NCBI GenBank assembly: GCA_015680685.1
Contig: MNCI01033476.1
Location: forward strand, 341,566-405,565
Length of the DNA: 64,000 nucleotides
Direction of reading: 5' to 3'
From: Gnetum montanum
Lineage: Eukaryota > Streptophyta > Gnetopsida > Gnetales > Gnetaceae
How positions within the stretch are numbered: the first letter of the stretch is position 1; each line of letters opens with the position of its first letter. Shown here piece after piece: positions 46,703 to 56,849 of the stretch. Below the pieces are notes generated by a model. It did not search any database. It was not told the origin of the DNA and worked only from the letters and a program-made list of their open reading frames with translations. The position numbers were made by a program, and so were the translations under genes.

Positions 46703-48979
46703 CTACAGAAATATTTTCAAATAAACACACACACACACAGCAAAAGGATAGCCAGATTTCCCTTGGCATTCTCCTTGAAAGTTTAGAAGGTTAAACATAC
46801 AAAAATCTACTCAGTTACATACATTTTGAAGAGAATTTTCTTTAGAAATACCACTATCAGAAATAAAATAGAAGTGAAGCATTAGACAAAACCTAAATCC
46901 TATAACACATCATCAACCCTGAGCACTTTCCTATACAACGTAATGATCAAAACCTAGCAAATGCAGCCATAGGACTGGAGAAGCTGACATGGAAGAAAAT
47001 AGTAAATGGAACAGTTTTTATGAAGAAGTGAATATCTCTTGTTTGGAACATAGTTACCAGAAACGTAACAGATTCAAAATTGTTCACGTTTCCACATTCC
47101 AAAATCAAAAACGCATAAGAAACGTTGTTTCAAAACCAACTTTATCGTTTCCTTCCCATTGCTTTAATGTTTTTTGTTTCATCCCTATAGCATAAATGTG
47201 TGTCACTTTTTCTGCGCACATGTACAACATCAATAAAATTAAAATGTGGGTGGTTTGTCTTGATGATAGCAACTATTATGACATGATATAATGGCCATAC
47301 TTTATCTGATATACAATCGATCTCTACTTCCTCTTTCTTTTAAGCACTGTTAAAATATCAGCTACCAAAATCTTATGCATTTCCCATAACAAGTTTTCTG
47401 TCCAGAAAGAATTTTTATGCATAAGTATGCATTCAGCAGCATTTACGAAGACAAGTTTTAGAACATAAGTTTTTTGGGCTAAAGTTAACAATAGTGCGTG
47501 TGCATCAGTACACCCCATTATCATTTTGATAAGAAAATAAATGTCTTTTCATTTTTTATTTTTTTCATCAATCTAATAGCTTTCCAACTGCATACACAAC
47601 AAAGTGTTTAAAAGACAACAGAAACAAGAATAGGAGCCTCCATATTGCACATAGGTCATAGTGGTGAAAACAACAAAAACAAGAACAGGAAACAATGGTT
47701 CAAGTTAAAAATAGGAAACAATGGCTCAAGTTAACAATAGGGGATGTGTACTAGTTATACCTATACACACCTGTAACTACCCATTATAATCGGTACAAGT
47801 CAAAGTATAGTAAAAAGCATCCCTAATTTTTATAGCTATAAAGCATTTTAAGGTCATTGCATTGCATCATGGAGTCATGGAGTCATTGCATTTTATCACC
47901 TGGCGGAATGCTTGCATCGTATTTTTTGGGGCGGCTGTAGGTAAAATGCATTCATTGCATTTTTTCAGCATCGGTGAGCATATATGTGAGGCATTGCATT
48001 ATCTATGAGTTGCCACATAATTGCTTCTACTCTTTTCTTTATTTCATTGCCTTTAAACTTAAACATTTTTAAAAATAGAAATTCATCTTGAAAAGAAAGT
48101 GCTTTAAAAGCTACAGTTGTATCTGTCATCGTGCAACCATTTAAAAACTATCATTGTTTCAAAAATGCAACTGATTGTCATTGAATTTGCTTTCCTCTTA
48201 TACTTCAGGCTTAGCTTTCTACTAACAGAACTTAATTTGTTAACCTACAATTATTTAACTAGATCTGAAACTTAAACCTCATCTAAAATATAATTTGCTT
48301 CTCCTTTGCAGGCAATTCATCTACAACATAAACTAAAATAATTTGCTTCTAGCTGTAATAATAGGAAAGTAGAGAAGCAAGCAAAAAAAAAATAACATAT
48401 CAATTTCAATTTGTTTGTAGATCTTGCAAACATCATGAAATTGTTAGAACCGGTACTTGGATACAGAATACCAAACTTTCTATTAGACAAGTTATTTTAT
48501 TGATGTATGATTGGTGCTGGAAACATTTTAATGAATTTACTGCTGCGTAATCATGTTACTCCAAATCGGTTGTTGTAAATTGGTTTAATTATTGCAAGGA
48601 TTTATGTTGCATAGTAAATCATGTTACTCATCAAAAGATTGGGGATGAATAAAAAATAGTAGAAGTGGATGAATTGAAATTCGGTACACAAAAATATAAG
48701 GGAAGAAAAAAAGAAATGGTAAGTAGATTCTTGGAGGAGTTGAAAGAGGTTTAATCATATGTTTTTAGCAATTGTAAATGACATGAAAGCTTTGATTGAT
48801 GTCGTGTAAAAATGAACTGAACTAGGAACAAATATATACACCAACTTATGGAAGGGATATGGTAGTAAATATTTTTATCAACTTGATTTTAAACATAGCA
48901 CAGTGAATCATTCAGTTAATTTCAAAGATCTAATCTTCAGTGTACAAATTTGATTGAAGGAATCTGGTGTAATGTCAAA
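46703..48979. other. noncoding DNA upstream of the first visible LAZ1-like exon
   Basis: I searched the minus strand for the N-terminal LAZ1 exons and saw none. Contents: a (CA)n tract (46725-46739); a segment at 47601-47690 that is an inverted relative of 49373-49440 (shared ctatgtgcaat-tggaggctcct); and a run of cattgcatt units at 47850-48005. Confidence 0.5.
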
Positions 48980-49786
48980 GCATTTTTACCTTAAAAATCG
49001 ACAATGATTGGATTGTTGAAATCATATTTATAGGATTTTCTTTGGAGGCAATGATATACACAGAATAAAAGTGATGCATATCTGCTTTTCATGAACCACA
49101 TTGCATTGTATGGAAAAGAATTAATTCCCTCAAAACGATTTTCTTCTATAGAAAAGAAGCTATATTATATTTGCATGTCTGTTGCTATATGATATGTATA
49201 TCTGTAAGATTTTTTCATTAGCTATGTTCAATAGTAGTATTGTTTTCATCTTTGTATAGTTTGTTTAATAAAGCAATGTATCATGTTGTTTGTTATTCTT
49301 GTTTATCTTGGAACTATGACTTATGTGCAATTGGAAGATCTTATTCATGTTTCTATTATTTTTGTTTTTTTTCCTTGTAACTATGATCTATGTGCAATTT
49401 GGAGGCTCCTACTCTTGTTTCTATTATCTTTTTAACACTATCATGTATGCAATCAGAAGGCTATTGGATTGATGCAAAACTGTATGGGGAACTCAAGCCA
49501 AAACAATATGAGACATTGTTTTATTAAGCAAATTACACAAAAATGGAAACAGTTCTACTACTAAACATAGCAGGTAAACAAATCATACAGACACACATAT
49601 AGTACATCAATAGACAGATCATACAGCTTCTTTGTTGTAGAACAAAATTACTTTCTAGGAATTAATTCTTTCCCATACAATGCAATGTGATTCATGAAAA
49701 CTAAAAATGCATCACATTTATTCTGTGTATATCATTAAATATGATTTTAATAATCCTTTCCTTGTAGAATTTGTAGGTAAAAATGC
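48980..49786. repeat. large imperfect inverted repeat, arms about 300 bp
   Basis: The left arm 48980-49292 and the right arm 49498-49786 are reverse complements with scattered mismatches; shared blocks include gatatacacagaataaa, cacattgcattgtatgg and gaattaattcc. The 200-bp spacer contains two tandem copies of a 65-bp unit (49311 and 49376, aactatgaYYtatgtgcaat). It ends just before the promoter region of the pararetrovirus-like element. Confidence 0.75.
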
Positions 49787-49829
49787 CTCATGATAAATAG
49801 CGTGTGATGTACATTATAATCACAGATGG

Positions 49830-50140
49830 ACTAAACGTCTGTCTAGGAAATTAGACAGCCATAATTGAAACGTGTTATAATAATATAGCGAGTCATGTGT
49901 CCTCCACCCATCCATCAATAATGTAAGCTCGAACTTATCTAGTCGAGCACCTCCCGGTGTGTAACCTATATATACCCATATGCTCTCCATTGTAAATCAT
50001 CGCAGTTTGAAGGAAGAAATATAATCTGCAGTGTGTTTGATACACAGTGTTGTTTGCAGTCTCAGTGAGTGAGATTGAAGCTTCTTAAGTGAAGTAGATC
50101 CTCTATTGCTTGCGCTACGCGGCGTTATTCAATAAAGTTT
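49830..50140 (+). promoter_or_regulatory. promoter and poly(A) signal of the pararetrovirus-like element
   Basis: Within 310 bp: a 7-bp inverted repeat CTGTCTA/TAGACAG (49839-49858), a TATA box TATATATA at 49967-49974 and AATAAAG at 50131-50137. A poly(A) signal about 160 bp downstream of the TATA box would give the short terminal redundancy needed by pararetroviruses and by LTR elements. No second copy of the segment exists in the window, so I cannot call it an LTR. Confidence 0.45.
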
Positions 50141-50276
50141 TTTTCGAACAGTGCAAGTTTCATCGCTCTACAGCTCTCGAAGTGATACGCGACACCGCTC
50201 AGAGAGTGTTCGAATTCTGAATTTTTGCCATCATGTTGTGATTTTATTTTCCTTATTGTATATTATCACCATTGCC

Positions 50277-52454
50277 ATGGCCTCGCCTCCATCCACTCCA
50301 CCTAATACTCCAGAACTAGTCGTGCCATCCTATTCCACACCATCACCCTCTAGTTCTCCAGCGCACTCTTTTCCATCACCATCAACTTACCATGCCTGTA
50401 TAAATGGAGCCATATTTGACTATCTCATGACCTGCAACCCTGAGAACCCTGTCGAATGGGTTCCACCCCCAAATGGTATCAGAGCCTTGTCAGAAACTAT
50501 AGTTCAACAATCAAGAGCTTGTCCTGCACCCCCATTAGTCCCTCACCTTGAATTTGCCAGTGAACTTGCTAAGATCGCAGCAAAAACGGCTGATGAAAAA
50601 ATTGATATCACCAACCAATATTATCATCTCATGGGATTGATGTACAGTTCATGTCCATCCTTAGATCGTATCGATCAACCCAATCCTTTGGATGAATTTG
50701 TGCTCATCAGATCAAGACCTCAAAGTGCTCCAGCAAAGCTGCAAGGAGAACCAACTTTAGTAGATCAGCTCTACATGTCAATCAAAGAAAATAATGGCAA
50801 GGTAGAAGACTCAAGACAATGGATTCCAAGCTCCATGGAATATGAAGCCCCTGGTCCATATCAGGCAGAAGATGATGAAATTCTCACAAAATGGGATGAA
50901 GGCGAAATTGAAGCTTATAAGGATAAAGCGCCAAAGATCTATGATGAAGACTTAGCTACTCAGCAAACAGAAGAAGAATTGCAAGCATGGCATAGATGGG
51001 AACATGGTGAACAATCTGATGCAGTCTATTATGAACTTGAAGATGTAGATTGGGATACTCATCGTGCTTTTATGATGAGATCATCAACTCAAAAGATTGA
51101 AGAAACTGAACTTACTGAAGATCAAAAGGTTGTCATTCTGTTTCATGAAGCTTTATTGAATAAAAAGTCATTTGTTGCCCAAGATGGAAAGCTAGAGTTT
51201 CCAAAGATTACCAAGAAGGCCATTTATAACTTCTCAACAGTATTCAATCATCGTTTGATGACTTCAATCAAGCAGTCAGAAGCCATCCTCGAAATCAAAG
51301 GAGCAGGAATCAGACCAGTGTTCTTACCATTCTTCACAAAGGAAGAAATTGTTAAATGGAAATCAAAAGGTCACAATTATGTGCATCTGGGACAGATCGA
51401 CATAATAGTAAGTCCAAAGTTTAATTATGATCTAAATGCTGAATTTCTAGTCACTTTATTGGATAGTAGAATTATTGGCAATGGAATAGAAGATGACCCA
51501 AAAACAGTTTGGGAATTGTCAAAAATTTGTCAGTTTAAGGGAATTCTAAATGTTGATGCTATTTGTTCAATCCAGCCTAATTTTCAATTATCTTTGAATG
51601 ATGAACATATTACCTCTACTCTGCTTTTATGTGTTGAAATACATGGAATAAGATTATTGCCAAGAAGTGTTTATGCCGCAATAGGAGCTACAAGTACTTT
51701 TCAGTTGTCAAATACTGTGTTTATGAATCATAAACTCAAATGGGGAGTTAAGTTTCCACTAGGAAGTAAACATTTATTAGAATGTGAAAGATCAATAGAA
51801 GCAGAAGGCTATGTGCAAGGGTTTCCTAGAATCCAGAAGTTTTTAAAAGATCAAGAGTTTGTGAAAAGTCCAAAACAAAAAAGAAGGTTTAGTAAATATC
51901 CGATTCAACAGTTTGGTAGAAGTGCCGTAATTGAGTTAGCCGCATTACCTCCAGTTTTACCATCAGTTCAATATGATGAAGAAAGTAGCAGTAAAGCTAG
52001 TAGTAAAGGAAGCAATAACATTGATTGCAAAGGTTCTCTCTTTATGATGCAAAATATAAGAGAAGTCAAGGGTAAAAGAATCCAGCAAGGTGGAAAATGG
52101 CCACCCAAAGCTTCATATCATACAACAATTTCTGAAGACAAAACTCTAGAAACAAGAGCTGATTGTAGTTATTTGTTAGAACATGCAATTGAAGATAGTC
52201 AAAATCAAAAAGAAGAAATAAGACAATTAAATTATCTGTTACACTGGACTAGTTATTGCAGTCATAACATGAATCAGCTAGAACAGAAATTACAAGATAT
52301 TTGGGATCAGATGGATCACTATGAAAAAATGGTAAGACTTGGTTCCCTAGCACCCAAAGACTTGGTTCAAGAAGTTGTCCTAGACATGCCTTCCAGAGAA
52401 GAGAAGATCTTGGTGGAGTATGAAAATGTTGTGGTTGATGGGCCTGCAAGGTAG
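50277..52454 (+). CDS. endogenous caulimovirid-like ORF with 30K-type movement-protein motif, fused to LINE sequence
   Basis: The ATG at 50277 has good context (gccATGG); the frame is open from 50151, and I prefer 50277 because the part before it is ordinary leader. N-terminus: a Ser/Pro/Thr-rich stretch. Residues of about 70-330 are acidic and unassigned. About 335-520 resemble the 30K movement-protein fold: a beta-rich stretch with LGQIDIIVSPKF and the signature LLDSRI (Asp codon 51462). A Ser/Lys-rich linker follows, and then a coiled coil (about 52190-52330). From about 52335 the frame carries LINE ORF1 sequence up to TAG 52452. An open frame this long is unusual in this window, so the insertion may be younger than its neighbours. 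Capsid, protease and RT are not present. An LTR-element Gag is the alternative reading. Confidence 0.55.
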   Translation: MASPPSTPPNTPELVVPSYSTPSPSSSPAHSFPSPSTYHACINGAIFDYLMTCNPENPVEWVPPPNGIRALSETIVQQSRACPAPPLVPHLEFASELAKIAAKTADEKIDITNQYYHLMGLMYSSCPSLDRIDQPNPLDEFVLIRSRPQSAPAKLQGEPTLVDQLYMSIKENNGKVEDSRQWIPSSMEYEAPGPYQAEDDEILTKWDEGEIEAYKDKAPKIYDEDLATQQTEEELQAWHRWEHGEQSDAVYYELEDVDWDTHRAFMMRSSTQKIEETELTEDQKVVILFHEALLNKKSFVAQDGKLEFPKITKKAIYNFSTVFNHRLMTSIKQSEAILEIKGAGIRPVFLPFFTKEEIVKWKSKGHNYVHLGQIDIIVSPKFNYDLNAEFLVTLLDSRIIGNGIEDDPKTVWELSKICQFKGILNVDAICSIQPNFQLSLNDEHITSTLLLCVEIHGIRLLPRSVYAAIGATSTFQLSNTVFMNHKLKWGVKFPLGSKHLLECERSIEAEGYVQGFPRIQKFLKDQEFVKSPKQKRRFSKYPIQQFGRSAVIELAALPPVLPSVQYDEESSSKASSKGSNNIDCKGSLFMMQNIREVKGKRIQQGGKWPPKASYHTTISEDKTLETRADCSYLLEHAIEDSQNQKEEIRQLNYLLHWTSYCSHNMNQLEQKLQDIWDQMDHYEKMVRLGSLAPKDLVQEVVLDMPSREEKILVEYENVVVDGPAR
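50474..50485 (+). other. tRNA-Met primer-site match inside the ORF
   Basis: TGGTATCAGAGC, the standard initiator tRNA-Met primer signature of caulimovirids and copia elements, lies about 200 bp after the ATG and is translated as part of the ORF (NGIRAL). In most such elements it lies ahead of the first large ORF. Confidence 0.6.
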
Positions 52455-55400
52455 CGCCCAATGCAGGCCCCCTGTGGCATGTGTGGTAAGGCAGGCCATG
52501 CTTCTACATCTTGTCGGTTGGCCCACAATGCACATGGCCTGAAGTAGTCTGAGGATGGTTGGACAACTGTTACTTAGAAGGGGGACAAGAATCCTACGAA
52601 GGGTCAGGCCTCAAATGTGATGTCCAAGCATGCTCGAACTTCATCAGGGGGAGGTCTTGTTGTGGATAGGGACAAGGCACAAGTTGGGGGGATGGCAAGT
52701 AAAGATGCTTGCCCACCTCGCATGGTTGTGCAGAAGGAGGGACCAATTTCCCCCATTTGAGATGTGATGGGGGTGGCTCAAGGAGCTTCAGGGGGTAATG
52801 GGTTGACTTCAAGTGGTGAGGAGGTCCTTGCCTCTCTAGGGTTGCTTGCCAATGAGGAGAATGGGACACCTTCAAGCCTTGACGGGGGACTTGGGAAAGG
52901 GTTTTCCCCAGTGGAGTGTTGGGCTTCACTTCAAGGGTAGTCCTCTACCCTCCATGGACGAGGTTCTGAAAGGGGGTGTTTTTGTGGAAGGGGAAGGATT
53001 TCCAATCTCTAATTTGAAGAAGGTCGGTAGACCATCGGGCCTTGTTTCCCGATCTAAACAAGCCTAGCGAGAAATTGACCTAGGGGTCCAAAGGACCATC
53101 CAGGATGTTTACAAGAGACATTCTTTTGGCAGACCATGAGGATCCTCTCATGGAACTACAAGGGACAAGGTACACCCTACAAATGTTGTACCCTAAAGGA
53201 AATGGTGGCTAAATAGCATTGTGATGTGGTGTATCTACAAGAGACTAAGCTTCAATAGTGGGAACTCGGTTGGTTAAGGTGGCCTAGGTGGCATTCCCAT
53301 TTTGTGCCCTGTCAAGGGAGGGCTCGAAGGTTGGCATCCCTACCAAAGTGGCCTTTCATGGTGGTTGACTATTACATGTGGAGGATCAACATCCATCTTC
53401 CCCAAAAAGGACTCTGGATTATGAATTTCTATGGGGCTCAACAATGGGAGGCGTGTTTGCAAGAATTGAAACGAATTGGGCCCCTAATTGCAAAATGGAT
53501 GAATTGGACACTAGTTGATGACTTTAACTAGAGGTTGTATGCATGGGAGAAGTCTAATGGGGATACTTCAAAGCCTCCTAGGGCTCAATAGTTTCAAGAT
53601 TTTCTGATTTCCCATGGGCTGGTGAATGTGGAAATCAGGGGATGCAATTTCACATGGTGCAATCAGCGGAAAGGTCATGATCGAATCATGACAAAAATTA
53701 ATAGGATTTGGTTGGGGTTGAGACTACTTATGGATTGGGGGTAATTGTCATTGGGAAAGAGTAGGTTGCTTCAAACCACTGACCTCTCCTATGTTTGTTG
53801 GGTCCCCCAGAGGACAAGGGGCCCAGGCTATTTAGATTTGAACAGCTTTGGCTGACAAAGCCATGGCTAAGACCATTGGTTGAGGAGATTTGGGGGGCCT
53901 ACCCTTTGCAAGATGATCCCAGGGAATTTCTCAAGCAGGGCCCAACGTTGCTGAAACACCATATTTGGGGGATCAGGTCAGATGACAAGTACACTTTTAG
54001 GTACTGTCAAGGTTAGCTGTTGAGTCATTTGGAGAATATTCAGAGGGCACAGGAGATGGGTTAGACTCAGGAAGAGGATGCAGGAGCAGTGTTGAAAGAG
54101 CTTCAGGAGCTAGATAAGGAGGAAGAGGTGTACTGGAGGCAAAGAGGCCAAGCACAGTGGCTACAGGAGGGGGATTAGAATACGCGGTTCCTTTTTTGTT
54201 GCGACTTGTTTTGCCGGTATGTCCAAAGAGATACCCAGTTTAACCATTGCAAGGGTTCTGTTGGAGGGGCAACGTGAGGTCACCTAGGCAATGCTACATT
54301 ATTGGTCTGAAATTTGGCAAAGGAAGGAGATGAAGCCTCTCTCCATTGATATCACACGGGTGTTGGGGGAGGAGGATAATCAGTTACTGCTTGTGCCTTT
54401 AGCCAAGCTAAGTTGGGGAAGGCACTAGTTTCTATGAAAGGGGGAAGGGCACCTAGTCTCGATGGATGGCCTATAGAGTTTTTCTAGACTTTCTTTGATA
54501 TGCTAGGGGAGAATATTCTTAACGCCTTTAACGCGATGCTGTTTTGGGGGTAGGTTCAAAGGGAGATTAACTGCTCTCAATTGGTGCTCATTTCAAACCT
54601 ATTGGGGTCTATAATACGCTGCTTAGGTTGTTCACAAAGATGTTGGTGGCTCGGCTGGCACCTCTTATGCATCAACTGGTGGGGGAAAAAAGACTGGTTT
54701 TGTCAAGGGAAGATATATACGAGACCAGATTATCCTAGTGCAAGAGGTGATGCACTTGCTTTGCATGAAAATATTTCTAGGTATGTGTTTGAAATTGGAT
54801 ATCACTATAGCTTATGACAGTTTCTTGGAGTGCTCTCCAGGAAATCATGTTGCGTAAAGGTTTTCATCCACATTTCATGAAATTATGTCAACACATTCGA
54901 CGGCTGGATATGGAGGGGAGGCTATTGTGGGATGACTCTCCCCTCTTAGTGTCCCAAAACCTTGGACGGGGACTCACGTGCTGCAGTGATACTATGGCAA
55001 TTGTGACGAATGCAGAATCACCAAGTTTTACGTGGGATTGCTCTGCTGGTTCCGACACAATGGGGGTGACACCGACGTATGAGTCGTCATGAGTAGAGTA
55101 TAGGGTAAATCCTGTGCTTTGGCATTTGCTGGCCCATGCTGATTGGGCAAATGTGTTGGAGCGGCTCCATGGGGATCCAAACTTGGAGGATGGGCCATTC
55201 TTCATGAATTGGTTGGAGATATCACGTTGTTTCGGGGGGTTAGGATTGAAATTACAAAGGCTGCCATTGTTTGATCCCTGTAGGTGCCGGTTGAGGGGGA
55301 GGGGGTTCCAAGATGCATGGGAATTTTTCTCAAGGACTAGGAATGGGCAAGTGCCCAAGTCTACATTGGACCCCCTCTAGTAGGGTGCGACGGTCCTTGT

Positions 55401-56834
55401 GGATCATTTCTTAGTTCATTTCAACAACACATAGAAGTTGTTGGGAGTGCATTTTAGTTTCATGCGCTGCCTCCAAAGGGGGTATGTTGTGAACTTGCGT
55501 CATTACTTTTTGGGGGTTATGCATAGGAGGAAGAGGGGGATGCATTTAAGGCTTATCTTGGCCCTCTGGCAGGCAGCGCGGGACGTGGCATCGTTGAGAG
55601 GACCCCCTGGTCCTCCAAGGGCTTCAATAGTTCGAGCAATGTATGAGCAACATATGACACGAAGTGTTCTACCTTTAGTGGTGGACATTCCTACGAATTC
55701 TAGTGGCGTGGAGGAGGATTCCTCAAAGGGGAGATCCGATGGGAGGATGTTGTGGGGCACTAAGAGGGGAGAGTCATCATGGCCCCAAGACCAGCAAGTG
55801 GAGGCACCTTTGGTGGCTTGGTCTGAGCAAGGGTTGGAGCCAGGGGGAGTGGAAAAGGGGCATCAAAGACTTTAGGGGAGCAACTTGGGCTAGAGACAGT
55901 GGAGCAGGTGCGAGTGGAGGAGCGCATATTTTGGGCTAAGTGGCTCCAACTGCAGGAGGAAGAGTTCCAACAAGAGCTGGCACATCTGACTCAACAGTAT
56001 GAGGAGGCTAGGGCAAAGAAGATCCACCGCAGTCTAGCTTAAGGCAGCAACCCTGCATGCTCTGGAAGATGAGCCCAAACAAAGGATACAGGATGAGTTG
56101 CAAGAGGAGGTCCGTATCCAAGAGGAGAAGCAGCGGGAGGAGCAGGAGCAGAGGAAGGAGAAGGCACAAATTCAGGAGCAAATTGACCGAGCACATGAAA
56201 ACAATGCCCGTTTTTGGCTTCGGGAGGGACGTTGCCCTTACGTCATCCTTGACATTGGGTGCAATGCATCTTGGGGTGTGTTGATGTGGCACATTCAGCA
56301 ACAAAGCAAGGAGTTTCATCTAGATGAGGAGGGTACTGCTGTGGAGCGGGCATGTAAGGAGGCTAAGTTCAAGGAATTTCAAGAAGTGGTGACTTTCATT
56401 GATACAGAACACCATAGAGCATTGCTAGATGCAGTCCATAGTCAAGAACAGAGCTACCGTCGATGCACTACGTTGCTGTTTCATTTGTAGAATGTGATTT
56501 GGGGTGGGGATTGCTTGGGTGTTTCTATTTTTCTAGTTCCGTTATATTTTTTTTTCTTTCTTTTTTTTCTTTTTTGTGCTTTTCTTTATTTCCTGTTGGT
56601 TTTCAAACGATTTTCCTAGGTCCAAGTTTGCTGAGTACAAGTTGGGGGTCCCATGGGGTAGATTTTGCCACCCAATTTTGTGGTGGGGTTTCAAAATGGG
56701 AGTCTCCCCCTATTAAAAAAGGGGAGGTTTTTGGGATGAGGGGACATTCCTCTCCCCATGTTTTTGGAGATTTCTTTCTGATGTACATAATGCCTTTTGA
56801 TTAATATAATCCCAATGTTTCTCCAAAAAAAATT
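52335..56834 (+). mobile_element. L1-type LINE, 5'-truncated, with internal foreign block
   Basis: GC content is visibly higher than in neighbouring DNA. Order: end of ORF1 with a perfect C-X2-C-X4-H-X4-C zinc knuckle (CGMCGKAGHASTSC, 52473-52514); endonuclease from ATG 53136 (ILSWNYKGQG, YLQETKL, NFYGAQQ, DDFN, FTWCNQR); RT N-terminal part (GRAPSLDGWP near 54450, GFVKGRYIRDQI near 54695, LKLDITIAYDS near 54795). The RT motif with the double Asp is not found; from about 54900 the sequence is unrelated. The 3' end (56760-56834) has TTTTGATTAATATAATCCC and oligo(A), typical of plant L1. The 5' junction lies inside the pararetrovirus-like ORF. No clear target duplication was found. Confidence 0.75.
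54900..56490 (+). other. GC-rich coding-like block of unknown origin inside the LINE
   Basis: Several plus-strand frames are long for this window: 55114-55377, 55438-55872 and 56098-56487. The last (130 codons) starts with a Glu/Gln/Arg-rich coiled coil (EEKQREEQEQRKEKAQIQEQ) and continues with RFWLREGRCPYVILDIGC. It does not match RT, RNaseH or zinc motifs expected at the 3' half of an L1. It could be a captured host sequence, a second transposon, or a family-specific LINE region. Confidence 0.35.
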
Positions 56835-56849
56835 TATTATTCAAAAAAT

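Noticed and set aside
46989-47195. Plus-strand 68-codon frame upstream of the LAZ1-like exons
   Set aside because: Wrong strand for the missing exons, no motif, no splice context.
55503-55760. Minus-strand frames opposite the GC-rich LINE block
   Set aside because: High GC opens all frames; the plus strand continues the LINE orientation and has the better composition.
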